Counted from the first letter of the stretch, positions 8,820 to 20,243 are shown. The stretch is DNA of 64,000 bases from Desulfovibrio sp. MES5 (GCF_002237645.1 NZ_MJUZ01000051.1:48792-112791); one strand, 5' to 3'. Translations and numbers: made by a program. Notes: a model not told the origin generated them from the sequence alone.

Positions 8820-9514
8820 AATCGGGAAGGAAAGATCAAGCGGATTTCCTGAACGGCCACTTCGATTTCCTCAGACGAGCGTTCGACGCTGCAACACATC
8901 TGCTAAGCGGAAAAAAATTACAACCACGGCTCCGATTTTTCGATTGCCGGAAATCTCCTGCCATCAAAGGGTTTCTGGCCGTTGGCCGGAATGGGCATTC
9001 TCCGGGGGTGGGAAGTACAGTTTCAACCCCATTTCCTTTTCGGGGTCACTTTCGGACCTGCGTTTTCTCTGTCCCACCGAAAAATCCTCGAACTCGTCTT
9101 GAACCACTCTTGAAGCTCAACCCATTGAAAAATCTGGGTTTCGATGCGAGGCGGCTTTGGCGGAAGGTCGGAAACGCGGGAAATCCGGGTGAATAATTTT
9201 TGCGGATTTGAGGTGAGTCCGATTTGCGTTAGCTCTCAGACCGGCAAAATCGGAGGGAACGCCGACCTACCGCAAAACAGCCTCAGAGCCCGCGTTCCTC
9301 GTAACTCCTTGATAATAAACTCCGAAGTCATCTCGCACAACCATTTCCCGACAATCCGACCAGAGAAACGATTTTCTCCCCTGATTTCCCTGCACCGGAC
9401 GAGGGTGGCGGGTTGCAGTAAAAACGGATAACTGGGGCTTTTCATCAACAACTTCGAATCCGGTTTTCGGACGCCGGTTCAGTTCCCAAAACGGGAATCG
9501 AATTGATCCTGACA
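8820..9514. other. Gene-free spacer with diverged repeats
   Basis: No convincing reading frame was found; the short ORFs lack ribosome binding sites and family motifs. Bases 9371-9418 resemble 7464-7514. A small hairpin TTCCC/GGGAA (9483-9497) sits just after the stop of the DUF2188 gene, in the same relative place as the hairpin after Fic. Confidence 0.4.
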
Positions 9515-9748
9515 TCATCCCTTCGGCGGATACGGATCGTTCCCGTGGCTGTCCTTGTTCTGGATCTTCCCGTCCTTGCCGTGGATGTAGAACTCGGTGC
9601 CTTGGTTCTGGCTGATCTTGCGCTTGGCATCGACGGCATCCTGCTTCTTGTCGAAGTGGCCGCTGCTGCGGGTCGCGCCGTCTTTCTTGACGTCCCAGCC
9701 GCCGTCGGCGTTGGGTACGACATGATGTGATCCTGGTTTCTTTGGCAT
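9515..9748 (-). CDS. DUF2188 small protein
   Basis: The protein has 77 residues. The pattern HHVVPNADGGWDVKKDGA, a lysine-rich middle and a closing HGKDGKI are typical of DUF2188 proteins, which are small, basic and of unknown function, often on mobile or accessory DNA. A GGAGGCGACC ribosome binding site precedes the ATG. It belongs to the accessory cluster between Fic and the stress-tolerance locus. Confidence 0.75.
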   Translation of the reverse strand: MPKKPGSHHVVPNADGGWDVKKDGATRSSGHFDKKQDAVDAKRKISQNQGTEFYIHGKDGKIQNKDSHGNDPYPPKG

Positions 9749-9803
9749 GGTCGCCTCCTATTTCATGGTTTCTGTTGATATGAGTTGCACCAACCGTTCT
9801 CCG

Positions 9804-10238
9804 CTACGATTGCATCAGCATCCGCTCCTCAGCATGGTCAACGCGCCACTCCTTGCTTCGGTCATCGGTCAGGATCACGGTGAAAACGGACCTACCAATC
9901 GAAGCAGAACGGCCGTCTTCAGAATAGTCATCAATCCCGAAGTGGGCAGAGAGAGACGCCGTAACCACAGCGCCAGGTGGTGCCAGTTGCCCGGCGTTTC
10001 GGAGGAGTGTTCTCTGACACATACTGGCAAGAGTCCGGTTCCTCTCAATGTCGAATTCCGATGGTTCGATTCGCAGTTCCAGGAGGTCAATTGCCACCGT
10101 CAGCAACTGGTGCTGATACGCCAGCCAGGCATAATGCTGGGCCGAACAGGCAAACATATGAGCGATGCCGCTGGCGAAGCTCTTGATATGCTTGCGGCCC
10201 AATTTTTTCTGCTCGAATGGTGCATCTGCCGTTACCAT
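9804..10238 (-). CDS. Hypothetical protein, 144 aa
   Basis: This reading frame starts at an ATG with GAGG eight bases upstream. The product has no signal peptide or membrane segment and no family I recognise. Its middle part (AYQHQLLTVAIDLLELRIEP) is helical. It is co-directional with the DUF2188 gene 55 bases downstream. Codon use is ordinary, but with no family match this remains a probable rather than a certain gene. Confidence 0.5.
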   Translation of the reverse strand: MVTADAPFEQKKLGRKHIKSFASGIAHMFACSAQHYAWLAYQHQLLTVAIDLLELRIEPSEFDIERNRTLASMCQRTLLRNAGQLAPPGAVVTASLSAHFGIDDYSEDGRSASIGRSVFTVILTDDRSKEWRVDHAEERMLMQS

Positions 10239-10274
10239 TGATCAATCCTCGCGCTTTGACTCAACCAGACAGGT

Positions 10275-10490
10275 TCACTCCGGCTGCCAGGCGCAATCTG
10301 CCCAGTGCGCTTCGTAGCGTTTCACAAAGTCTTTCATCTCCCGGATGTTGGCGGCAGGTTCGCGGCAAGCCCGGGCGCAGGTGGAAACAACATCCCGGTA
10401 GAACCGAACGGCCACGCCCGATGACGATGCAATAACAAAAGTCCCGATCAACCCGCTGCCGTCGTCACCGGATCGGGCCATCCCGGCCAT
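10275..10490 (-). CDS. Hypothetical small protein, 71 aa
   Basis: This short co-directional frame lies 36 bases upstream of the 144-residue gene. The product ends in a charged, aromatic segment (MKDFVKRYEAHWADCAWQPE). No family is recognised. A shorter start inside the frame is possible. It may be a real small gene or chance in GC-rich DNA. Confidence 0.3.
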   Translation of the reverse strand: MAGMARSGDDGSGLIGTFVIASSSGVAVRFYRDVVSTCARACREPAANIREMKDFVKRYEAHWADCAWQPE

Positions 10491-10546
10491 CGCCCTTGAA
10501 GATTGGAGTCACATCCATCGGCCAGCAGGTCGCTGGATGTTGATTC

Positions 10547-10574
10547 TTGACTTTCGGCATGTTAGGCGTAATAT
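10547..10574 (+). promoter_or_regulatory. Sigma70-type promoter for the stress-tolerance locus
   Basis: TTGACT (10547-10552) and TAATAT (10569-10574) are separated by 16 bases and lie 65 bases before the first gene of the heat-shock cluster. No clear sigma32 or CIRCE element was seen, so expression may be housekeeping-driven rather than heat-induced. Confidence 0.55.
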
Positions 10575-10639
10575 TTTGTAAAGTCTTGCAAGAACTTCCT
10601 CGAGCGAGGCCGCGTGACGTCGGAACTTGTGGGGGTGGT

Positions 10640-10921
10640 ATGACAGCGCGCCAGCAGGCGATCTTCACACTCGACGAGTTGGCTGCCTACTTGAAAGTCG
10701 GCAAGCGGACGCTTTACCGGCTCGCCTCGCACGGGGAGATTCCGGCCTTCAAGGTCGGCGGGACGTGGCGGTTTCGTCAAAGTGAAATCGATCGATGGAT
10801 CAATGATCAGATCCAAGCAGGCAGAAAGAAGGAGGTGATACGCACAGATGAGCAGCCAAAGTCAGCGGAACACTCCGTGTCGTCTGGGCGCGCTGTCCGT
10901 CGCCGCAGGCAAACGGAGTGA
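10640..10921 (+). CDS. MerR/excisionase-type HTH regulator of the stress-tolerance locus
   Basis: The protein has 93 residues. An N-terminal HTH_17-type helix-turn-helix (TLDELAAYLKVGKRTLYRLA, then IPAFKVGGTWRFRQSEIDRW) is followed by a basic tail. In known transmissible stress-tolerance loci a small DNA-binding gene of this kind stands first, before the small heat-shock gene. The start at 10640 has a GGGGTGG upstream. Its stop overlaps the region just before the sHsp, so the two are co-transcribed. Confidence 0.75.
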   Translation: MTARQQAIFTLDELAAYLKVGKRTLYRLASHGEIPAFKVGGTWRFRQSEIDRWINDQIQAGRKKEVIRTDEQPKSAEHSVSSGRAVRRRRQTE

Positions 10922-10956
10922 GCGAGAGTCTTCAATTTTTCTTCTGGAGGTGTGAC

Positions 10957-11526
10957 ATGGACATTGATTTCAAGAAATTGGCTCCCTGGAACTGGTTCAA
11001 GAAGGAGCAGGAAGAACAACAGAGCACTGCCTCGCTGCCGGTGCAGCGCAATGACCTGCCGGTGGCGGGTGGGCCCGTCAGTCCCATCCTGCAATTGCAT
11101 CGCGAGATCGACCGCCTCTTTGACGATGCATTTCGAGGCTTCGGCTTTCCGGCGCTGGCCATGCCGCGATGGCCGTCGGACTGGCCGGGCCTGCTGAAGC
11201 CGGCACTTGACATCCAGGAAACCGACAAGCTGTATAAGATTTCTTTGGAGGTTCCCGGCGTCGAGGAAAAGGACATCCAGATCACGCTCGACAACGACGT
11301 GCTGCTGGTGCGCGGTGAAAAGCGTCAGGAGCAGGAAACGAAAGACGGCGGTTTCCACCGGGTGGAGCGCTCCTACGGCAGCTTTCAGCGCGCTCTGAAC
11401 CTGCCGGCCGATGCCAACCAGGACACGATCAAGGCCGCTTTCAAGAACGGCGTGCTCACGATCACGATGGAAAAGCGCGAGGCCAGCGCGCCCAAGCAGG
11501 GCCGCTCGATCCCGATCAACGGCTGA
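10957..11526 (+). CDS. shsp20: Small heat-shock protein, Hsp20 family
   Basis: The protein has 189 residues. An alpha-crystallin domain (about 75-175) shows the LDIQETDKLYKISLEVPGV opening and the FKNGVLTITMEK closing strand, plus a C-terminal IPI motif that docks in oligomers. It is an ATP-independent holdase for unfolding proteins. The start at 10957 has GGAGG six bases upstream. It is the first structural gene of the heat-resistance cluster, just before ClpK, with which it would hand over aggregated substrates. Confidence 0.9.
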   Translation: MDIDFKKLAPWNWFKKEQEEQQSTASLPVQRNDLPVAGGPVSPILQLHREIDRLFDDAFRGFGFPALAMPRWPSDWPGLLKPALDIQETDKLYKISLEVPGVEEKDIQITLDNDVLLVRGEKRQEQETKDGGFHRVERSYGSFQRALNLPADANQDTIKAAFKNGVLTITMEKREASAPKQGRSIPING

Positions 11527-11618
11527 CGCTGGTCGGCTCGCTTTTCTCAAAACCACAAAAGGATGAGACGCCGTGATCGGCGGCGTCTCATCAAATCAAT
11601 CTTTACAGGAGCATCAGC

Positions 11619-14468
11619 ATGGCCAGAAAACAATGCCAGGTCTGCGGCCAGCCCGCCACGGTGCGGGTGGAAGCCAATCTCAATGGTCGCCACAGCACCA
11701 TGCTGTTGTGTGACGATCACTATCGCCAACTGGTGCGCCAGCAAAAGCGCACCGTCTCACCGCTGGAAGCCTTGTTCGGCTCGCGCAGCGGGCTGTTCGA
11801 AGACTTCCTTGGCAGCGACTTCTTCCGCATCGGTGACGACGCACCGTCCATGGCGGCCGATACCGACGAGGTCGTCGATGCCTCGTTCGGCGAACCCGCC
11901 CCGGCCGGTACGGGCACCGCGCGCCGTCGCGGCAGTGGGCTCGCCAGCCGTATCAGCGAACAGTCCGAGGCCCTGTTGCAGGAAGCCGCCCGACACGCTG
12001 CAGAGTTCGGGCGCGCCGAAGTCGATACCGAACACCTGCTGCTGGCGCTATCCGACAGCGACGTGGTCAAGACCATCCTGGGGCAGTTCAAGATCAAGGT
12101 CGATGACCTCAAGCGACAGATCGAATCCGAAGCCAAGCGCGGCGACAAGCCGTTCGAGGGCGAGATCGGCGTGTCGCCCCGGGTCAAGGACGCGCTCAGC
12201 CGTGCTTTCGTGGCCTCCAACGAACTCGGCCACTCTTATGTCGGGCCGGAGCATTTCCTGATCGGGCTCGCCGAGGAAGGCGAAGGTTTGGCGGCCAACC
12301 TGCTGCGCCGTTACGGCCTCACGCCGCAAGCGCTGCGCCAGCAGGTAAGCAAGGTGGTCGGCAAAGGGGCCGAGGATGGCCGCGCCGAGACGCCGACCAA
12401 CACGCCCGAGCTGGATAAATACTCGCGCGACCTCACCAAGATGGCGCGCGAGGGCAAACTCGATCCAGTCATCGGCCGTGCGCAGGAGATCGAGACCACC
12501 ATCGAGGTGCTGGCCCGGCGCAAGAAAAACAACCCGGTGTTGATCGGTGAGCCCGGCGTCGGCAAGACCGCCATTGTCGAAGGACTGGCGCAGCGGATGG
12601 TCGCCGGCGAAGTGCCCGAGACGCTGCGCGACAAGCGTCTGGTCGAACTCAACATCAACGCCATGGTGGCAGGCGCCAAGTACCGCGGCGAGTTCGAGGA
12701 GCGCGTGCAGAAGGTGCTCAAGGAAGTGACCGAGCACCAGGGCGAGCTGATTCTCTTCATCGACGAGGTGCACGCCATCGTCGGTGCAGGCCAGGGTGGC
12801 GGCGAAGGCGGGCTGGACGTGGCCAACGTGTTTAAGCCGATGATGGCGCGCGGCGAACTGAACCTGATCGGCGCCACCACGCTCAACGAGTATCAGAAGT
12901 ACATCGAAAAGGATGCCGCGCTGGAGCGCCGCTTCCAGCCGGTGATGGTGCCCGAGCCGACGGTAGCGCAGACCATGATGATCCTGCGCGGCCTGCGCGA
13001 CACCTTCGAGGCGCACCACAAGGTCAGCATCACCGAGGATGCGATCATCGCCGCCGCCGAGTTGTCGGACCGCTACATCACCGCGCGCTTTTTGCCTGAC
13101 AAGGCCATCGACCTGCTCGACCAGGCGGCCGCACGCGTGAAGCTGTCGGCCACGGCCCGCCCGGTGGCGGTGCAAGAGCTGGAGTCCGAACTGCACCAGC
13201 TGCGGCGTGAGCAGGACTATGTGGCCTCGCGCAAGCAGTACGACAAGGCCGCCGAGCTGGGCAAGCGCATCGAGGCCAAGGAGACTGAACTCAAGAAGCT
13301 CGTCGAGGAATGGGAACGCGAGCGCGCCTCGGGCAGCGCCGAAGTCAAGGCCGAGCATGTCGCGCAGATCGTCTCGCGCCTGACCGGCATTCCGGTCAAC
13401 GAGCTGACGGTGGAAGAACGCGAGAAGCTGCTGCATCTGGAGCAGCGGCTGCACGAGCGCCTGGTGGGCCAGGACGAAGCGGTGCGCGCGGTGGCCGATG
13501 CCGTGCGGTTGTCGCGGGCGGGGCTGCGCGAGGGCAGCAAGCCGGTTGCTACTTTCCTGTTCCTCGGACCGACCGGCGTGGGCAAGACCGAACTCGCCAA
13601 GGCGCTGGCCGAGTCGATCTATGGCGATGAAGGTGCGCTGCTGCGCATCGACATGTCCGAGTACGGTGAACGCCATACCGTGGCACGCCTGGTGGGCGCG
13701 CCTCCGGGCTATGTGGGCTATGACGAGGGGGGGCAGCTCACCGAGAAAGTGCGGCGCAAACCCTACAGCGTGTTGCTGCTGGACGAGATCGAGAAGGCTC
13801 ACCCCGACGTCTACAACATCCTGCTGCAGGTGTTCGACGACGGGCGGCTCACCGACGGCAAGGGCCGGGTGGTGAATTTCACCAATACCATCATCATCGC
13901 CACCTCGAACTTGGGCTCGGACATCATCCAGCGTCGGCTGAAGGCCCGTGGCGCCGCCGGCGAGGAATACGAGAAGACCAAGTCCGAGGTGATGGACGTG
14001 CTGCGCGGACACTTCCGCCCCGAGTTCCTCAACCGCATCGACGAGATCATCGTCTTCCATGCGCTGGGCAAGGAGGAGATCCGCCATATCGTCGGCCTGC
14101 AGCTCGATCGTGTGGCCCGCAACGCCGCCAGCCAGGGCGTGACGCTGACCTTCGATCAGACCTTGATCGATCACTTCGCGGAGGAAGGCTACAAGCCCGA
14201 GTTCGGCGCGCGTGAGCTCAAGCGGCTGATCCGCAGCGAGCTGGAGACGGCACTGGCGCGCGAGATGCTGGGTGGCGGTATCGGCAAGGCCGATCACGCC
14301 AGCGCCCGCTGGGACGACAAGGCCGAACGGGTGGTCTTCGAGCGCCAGGAGCCACCCGCGAAGCCGGCCGAGCCTGAGAAGCCCGATGCCGCGAACGCGG
14401 CCGAGACGCCGCCTAGCGACGCGAGCAAGCCTGCGCGCAAGAAGAAGTCAGCGGGCGGCGAATCTTGA
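11619..14468 (+). CDS. clpK: ClpK/ClpG-type AAA+ disaggregase
   Basis: The protein has 949 residues. An N-terminal zinc-finger-like segment (Cys6, Cys9, Cys31, His34) precedes a Clp N-domain and two AAA+ modules: Walker A GEPGVGKT at 310 and GPTGVGKT at 650. A short coiled middle domain and a Lys/Glu/Ala-rich tail complete it. The Cys-containing N-terminal extension and the operon context distinguish ClpK/ClpG from ClpB and ClpC. Family members act as stand-alone disaggregases that raise survival at lethal temperatures. It sits between sHsp and the phospholipase-like gene. A 749-codon antisense frame is only a shadow of its GC-rich codons. Confidence 0.93.
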   Translation: MARKQCQVCGQPATVRVEANLNGRHSTMLLCDDHYRQLVRQQKRTVSPLEALFGSRSGLFEDFLGSDFFRIGDDAPSMAADTDEVVDASFGEPAPAGTGTARRRGSGLASRISEQSEALLQEAARHAAEFGRAEVDTEHLLLALSDSDVVKTILGQFKIKVDDLKRQIESEAKRGDKPFEGEIGVSPRVKDALSRAFVASNELGHSYVGPEHFLIGLAEEGEGLAANLLRRYGLTPQALRQQVSKVVGKGAEDGRAETPTNTPELDKYSRDLTKMAREGKLDPVIGRAQEIETTIEVLARRKKNNPVLIGEPGVGKTAIVEGLAQRMVAGEVPETLRDKRLVELNINAMVAGAKYRGEFEERVQKVLKEVTEHQGELILFIDEVHAIVGAGQGGGEGGLDVANVFKPMMARGELNLIGATTLNEYQKYIEKDAALERRFQPVMVPEPTVAQTMMILRGLRDTFEAHHKVSITEDAIIAAAELSDRYITARFLPDKAIDLLDQAAARVKLSATARPVAVQELESELHQLRREQDYVASRKQYDKAAELGKRIEAKETELKKLVEEWERERASGSAEVKAEHVAQIVSRLTGIPVNELTVEEREKLLHLEQRLHERLVGQDEAVRAVADAVRLSRAGLREGSKPVATFLFLGPTGVGKTELAKALAESIYGDEGALLRIDMSEYGERHTVARLVGAPPGYVGYDEGGQLTEKVRRKPYSVLLLDEIEKAHPDVYNILLQVFDDGRLTDGKGRVVNFTNTIIIATSNLGSDIIQRRLKARGAAGEEYEKTKSEVMDVLRGHFRPEFLNRIDEIIVFHALGKEEIRHIVGLQLDRVARNAASQGVTLTFDQTLIDHFAEEGYKPEFGARELKRLIRSELETALAREMLGGGIGKADHASARWDDKAERVVFERQEPPAKPAEPEKPDAANAAETPPSDASKPARKKKSAGGES

Positions 14469-14485
14469 GTCATGAGGAGGCTGTC

Positions 14486-15916
14486 GTGTCCGACCCCAAC
14501 GGGCTGACATGGGCAGCCACCCTCGTGTCGCTGGCGGTCGCTATCCCCATAGCGGGGCACGCGGTCATCTACAAGCGTGACCCTCGATCGGCCACGCTGT
14601 GGGTACTGCTGATCGCCTTGTTGCCGCTGGGCGGTTCGCTGCTGTATGGGCTGTTCGGCATCAACCGTTACCAGCGGCGGGCGCGGCGGCTCTTCCCGGG
14701 GGCAGATCCTGCTGTTCGGCAGGACCTCTCGCCCACGATGCCCGAGCCCGTATCGCCGCCGCTTGCCGGCCTGGCGTACCTGGTGGGACGCGCCACCGGC
14801 CAGTCGCTGACCAGCGGCAACCGCATCGAGCCGCTCATCGATGGCGAGCAGGCCTACCCGGCCATGCTCGCCGCCATCGAATCGGCGCGGCACAGCGTCG
14901 CGCTGGCTTCGTACATCTTCGACGGCCAAGGCATCGGGGCGCAGTTCGTCGATGCGCTGCGCCGGGCTCATGAGCGCGGCGTGCAAGTGCGGGTGCTGAT
15001 CGACGACGTCTATGCCCGCTGGAGGCCCCGCAGCGCCTACCGCGCCTTGCAACGCGCCGGCGTTCCGGCGGCGACGTTCAACCCGACGTTGATTCCCGCG
15101 CGCCTGCATGGCGCGCATCTGCGCAATCACCGCAAGCTGCTGGTGATCGATGGCGAGACGGGTTTCACCGGCGGCATGAACATCTTCAGCCCGTATTGGC
15201 GGCCCGATGCGCCGGAGCAGGCCTGTCACGATTTGCACTTTCGTCTGCGCGGGCCGGTGGTTGCGCATCTGATTCGGTGCTTCACCGACGATTGGTGCGA
15301 TACCACGGGCGAGCGGCTCAACGAGGGTTTCTGGGGCGAACCGCCCGCAACGGCTGATGAGCAAGGAACCTCTTGGGCGCGCGGCATCGAGGCCGGTCCC
15401 GATGAGGCCCTGGACAGGATGCGCTGGACCTTCATGGGCGCTTTGAGCGCGGCGAAGCATTCGGTGCGCATCTGGACACCTTACTTCGTGCCCGATCAGC
15501 CGATGATCGCGGCGCTGAGCACGGCCGCGTTGCGCGGCGTGCGCGTCGAGGTGCTGACGCCTGCGAACGGAGACCATCCCACGGTGCAATGGGCGGCGCG
15601 CGCCCACTACTGGCAGGTGCTTGAGCACGGTGTGCGCATCTTCGAACGGCCGGGCCCGTTCGACCACAGCAAGCTGATGCTGATAGACGGCCAGTGGTGC
15701 TGCCTGGGTTCGGCCAATTGGGATGCACGCAGCCTGCGCCTGAACTTCGAGTTCAATGTGGAGGTGTACGACACCGCGTTGTCTACGCGGCTGTCATCCC
15801 TTTTTGATGCCGCCCGTGATGCGGCGGACGAGATATCGGCGATGGCGTTGCGCGCCCGCCCGCTGGCCATCCGCTTGCGCGACGGGGTGGCCCGTCTGTT
15901 CACTCCCATTCTCTAG
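14486..15916 (+). CDS. Cardiolipin-synthase-like phospholipase D protein
   Basis: The protein has about 476 residues. Two hydrophobic N-terminal helices (LAVAIPIAGHAVIY; ATLWVLLIALLPLGGSLLYG) precede two HKD half-sites, NHRKLLVIDG and HSKLMLIDGQ. This is the architecture of membrane-bound cardiolipin synthases. In the stress-tolerance locus it may adjust membrane lipids under heat (inference). A GTG start at 14486 was chosen because GAGGAGG lies five bases before it; the TTG at 14465 would overlap clpK without such a site. Confidence 0.82.
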   Translation: MSDPNGLTWAATLVSLAVAIPIAGHAVIYKRDPRSATLWVLLIALLPLGGSLLYGLFGINRYQRRARRLFPGADPAVRQDLSPTMPEPVSPPLAGLAYLVGRATGQSLTSGNRIEPLIDGEQAYPAMLAAIESARHSVALASYIFDGQGIGAQFVDALRRAHERGVQVRVLIDDVYARWRPRSAYRALQRAGVPAATFNPTLIPARLHGAHLRNHRKLLVIDGETGFTGGMNIFSPYWRPDAPEQACHDLHFRLRGPVVAHLIRCFTDDWCDTTGERLNEGFWGEPPATADEQGTSWARGIEAGPDEALDRMRWTFMGALSAAKHSVRIWTPYFVPDQPMIAALSTAALRGVRVEVLTPANGDHPTVQWAARAHYWQVLEHGVRIFERPGPFDHSKLMLIDGQWCCLGSANWDARSLRLNFEFNVEVYDTALSTRLSSLFDAARDAADEISAMALRARPLAIRLRDGVARLFTPIL

Positions 15917-15943
15917 CGACACGACTTGCGAGGAACATTGCCC

Positions 15944-17773
<1,830 letters not shown>

Positions 17774-17851
17774 TAGGCGCTGTTCAGAGTGAACCGGCGG
17801 CTCTGTTCGGTGCGTCATCCAATTCGCCGGCATTGTTCAAGGAGAACCGAT

Positions 17852-18310
17852 ATGTCTGCATTGACTCCGTGGGACCCCTTCCGGGAACTGGATGAATTGC
17901 AAAACCGCCTGGCGACGATGTTCGGACGGACACCCCAGCGACAGGGCGCCCGTACCGGCAACGAAGCCATGACCACGGCGGACTGGGCACCAATGGTGGA
18001 TATCAGCGAGGATGAGAACGCATTCCTCCTCAAGCTGGATCTGCCGGAGGTCCCCAAGGATGCCGTGCGCGTCAGCGCGGAAAACGGTGTGCTCACCATC
18101 AGCGGCGAGCGCAAACTGGAAAAAGAGGAGCAGGGCAAGAAGTTCCACCGCATCGAACGTGCGTATGGCCGCTTTGTGCGCAGCTTTGTCTTGCCTGACA
18201 ACGTTGATCCGACCAAGGTGACGGCTTCCATGAAAGACGGCGTGCTGGAAGTGCGGCTTGTCAAGGCCGAGCAAGCCAAACCGAAACAGATTGAAATCTC
18301 AGTCAACTAA
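17852..18310 (+). CDS. Second small heat-shock protein, Hsp20 family
   Basis: The protein has 152 residues. It opens with the classical MSALTPWDPFRELDELQNRL and ends with a complete alpha-crystallin domain (WAPMVDISEDENAFLLKLDL to KDGVLEVRLVKAE). The N-terminal arm differs from the first sHsp, so the two are not a recent duplication. GGAG lies seven bases before the ATG. It follows ftsH and precedes the yfdX pair, the standard order in this type of locus. Confidence 0.9.
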   Translation: MSALTPWDPFRELDELQNRLATMFGRTPQRQGARTGNEAMTTADWAPMVDISEDENAFLLKLDLPEVPKDAVRVSAENGVLTISGERKLEKEEQGKKFHRIERAYGRFVRSFVLPDNVDPTKVTASMKDGVLEVRLVKAEQAKPKQIEISVN

Positions 18311-18332
18311 CTTTAATTAGGAGCCCAAGATC

Positions 18333-19247
18333 ATGAATATCAAACAGCCACAATACATCTTCTCCGCACTTGCCCTGGCGGTCGTCGTCGGACTGAGCGG
18401 ACCGGCTCTGGCCCAATCGGCGGCAGGTTCTAGCCCAGGTGCTGCAGCACCCTCTGCCGCATCCAAGGCGGCACAGCCACAGGTAGATGACAAGGTCGCC
18501 CGGGAAGCCGCGGAAAAGCGCGCCGAACTCGCCCAAGATGCAATCACTGCGCTGGCCAAGACCCATGAGGCATTGATCCTCCTTGATGCAAAGAAGACCA
18601 AGGAGGCGCTCGCTGCGCTGGAACTGGCCAGCGGAAAGCTGGAACTGGTATTGGCGCGTGACCCAAAACTTGCTTTGGCGCCCGTCGATGTACGCGTCAT
18701 CACCCACGATATCCACGCCAACGTGGAATCGGTAAAGAAAGCGGTCAAGTTGTCTCAGGAGTTGTTGGGTGATGGCGAGGTGCAAAAGGCCCGGCCCATC
18801 GTTGCCAATCTGGCCAGCGAAATCGTGATCGAAACCGACAACCTGCCGATGGCAACGTACCCGGCAGCGATCAAGTCGGCCGCACGGCTCATCGACAGCG
18901 GCAAGATCGACGACGCCAAGGCGGAACTCGCCCGAGCACTGAACACGCTGGTGGTGACCTCGGTCGCCTTTCCTCTGCCCGTGCTACGGGCTGAAGCCGC
19001 GATGGCAAAAGCTGAAAAGCTGGCCGAGACCGACAAGCGCGATGCCAAGCAGAACGAGGAGCTCAGCGCCCTGCTGGCCTACGTGCGCACGGAAATCGAG
19101 CTGGCGCAGATCCTGGGTTATGGCAAGAAGGCGGATTTCAAACCCATCTTCGATCAGGTGAAGTCCATTGAGCAAAAGTCGGCTGGTGGCAAAAGCGGCA
19201 ATGGATGGTTCGACGAGTTGAAGACGCGCATCCAAAAGCTGTTTTGA
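18333..19247 (+). CDS. yfdX1: YfdX family protein 1, probably periplasmic
   Basis: The protein has 304 residues. A signal peptide is visible (MNIKQPQYIFSALALAVVVG, cleavage after GPALA). The mature part is alpha-helical and Ala/Lys/Glu-rich, with the YfdX hallmarks DVRVITHDIHAN and LPMATYPAAIK. YfdX-type proteins are acid- and heat-stress proteins thought to act as chaperones. It lies 22 bases after the second sHsp and is paired with yfdX2. A GC-rich hairpin (19257-19305) separates the pair. Confidence 0.87.
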   Translation: MNIKQPQYIFSALALAVVVGLSGPALAQSAAGSSPGAAAPSAASKAAQPQVDDKVAREAAEKRAELAQDAITALAKTHEALILLDAKKTKEALAALELASGKLELVLARDPKLALAPVDVRVITHDIHANVESVKKAVKLSQELLGDGEVQKARPIVANLASEIVIETDNLPMATYPAAIKSAARLIDSGKIDDAKAELARALNTLVVTSVAFPLPVLRAEAAMAKAEKLAETDKRDAKQNEELSALLAYVRTEIELAQILGYGKKADFKPIFDQVKSIEQKSAGGKSGNGWFDELKTRIQKLF

Positions 19248-19256
19248 GGTGATGAA

Positions 19257-19305
19257 GGGGCCGACTGTTCGGTCGGTCAGTCTCGCGATATTCGCAGTCG
19301 GCCCC
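19257..19305 (+). promoter_or_regulatory. Intercistronic hairpin between yfdX1 and yfdX2
   Basis: GGGGCCGACTG (19257-19267) pairs perfectly with CAGTCGGCCCC (19295-19305). No U-run follows. It may stabilise the yfdX1 mRNA or attenuate downstream expression. Confidence 0.5.
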
Positions 19306-19349
19306 AATAGATTCCCCTATTTTCACTATCTCATACGAGGCATATCACC

Positions 19350-20237
19350 ATGAATGAGCAAACATCGAATCCCAACGCGATCAACGAAGGCACGAACGAA
19401 CAGGCCGCGGTAAGCAGCCTTCCTGCCAGACCAGAGCCCAAGCCCGAAGTCGTCACGGAGGTACAGCCTGAGGTTCAGAAGGAAACGGACTCGCAAGCGG
19501 CAGACAAACGTAAACAAGTCCTCGATGAGGCCGTCTCGGCCTTGGCGCTGACCAAATCAGCGCTGGCGGCCCTGGACGAAAAAGAATCCGCGCGAGCACT
19601 GGCAACGCTGGCCGAAGTGACGGGAAAGCTGGAGCTGATCGTTGCACGCGAACCCACGCTCGCCCTGGCCCCCGTTGATGTGCGCACCATCGTGCACGAC
19701 TTGTTCGCCAACACGGAAACCGTTGAGGCGATGACTGACGAGGCGCTGGATGCCCTCAAACATGGCGAGGTGCAACGCGCTCGTCGCGTGTTGGCATTGC
19801 TGGCCAGCGAAATCGTGATTGCGGTCACCAACATCCCTCTGGCGACTTACCCGGCAGCCGTGAAATCCGTCGTGCCGCTGATCGATCAGGGCAAGATCGA
19901 AGAGGCCAAGGCCGCGCTGCAGTTGGCGCTCGGCACGCTCGTCGAGACACTCAGCGTCATCCCGCTGCCCATCCTGCGCGCCAAACTGCTCGTCAAGCGC
20001 GCCGAGACCTTGACAGAAGATGGCCAGCGCAGCGAGGCGTCCGGTGAACGCCTGCAGGACTTGTTAAACGAAGCCCGGCAGCAGTTGGAAATGGCAGAAC
20101 TGCTGGGCTATGGCAAAAAGAAGGACTTTGAGCCCCTGTACTCTGAACTCAAGAAAGTCAAGGAAAAGACGGCCGGAGGCGGGAGCGGAAAAGGCTGGCT
20201 CGATGAAATCAAGGCGAGACTGTCAAAGCTGTTCTAA
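19350..20237 (+). CDS. yfdX2: YfdX family protein 2, cytoplasmic type
   Basis: The protein has 295 residues and the same YfdX fold pattern as the neighbour (DVRTIVHDLFAN, IPLATYPAAVK, closing GKGWLDEIKARLSKLF). It has no signal peptide; instead a charged, low-complexity N-terminus of about 50 residues. The pair therefore seems split between periplasm and cytoplasm. It is followed by an 11-bp hairpin (20244-20270) that may end or attenuate transcription before hdeD. Confidence 0.85.
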   Translation: MNEQTSNPNAINEGTNEQAAVSSLPARPEPKPEVVTEVQPEVQKETDSQAADKRKQVLDEAVSALALTKSALAALDEKESARALATLAEVTGKLELIVAREPTLALAPVDVRTIVHDLFANTETVEAMTDEALDALKHGEVQRARRVLALLASEIVIAVTNIPLATYPAAVKSVVPLIDQGKIEEAKAALQLALGTLVETLSVIPLPILRAKLLVKRAETLTEDGQRSEASGERLQDLLNEARQQLEMAELLGYGKKKDFEPLYSELKKVKEKTAGGGSGKGWLDEIKARLSKLF

Positions 20238-20243
20238 AACCGC

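Noticed and set aside
12048..14297. A 749-codon open frame antisense to clpK
   Set aside because: It mirrors the GC-rich codon pattern of clpK, has no family motif or ribosome binding site, and clpK itself is certain.
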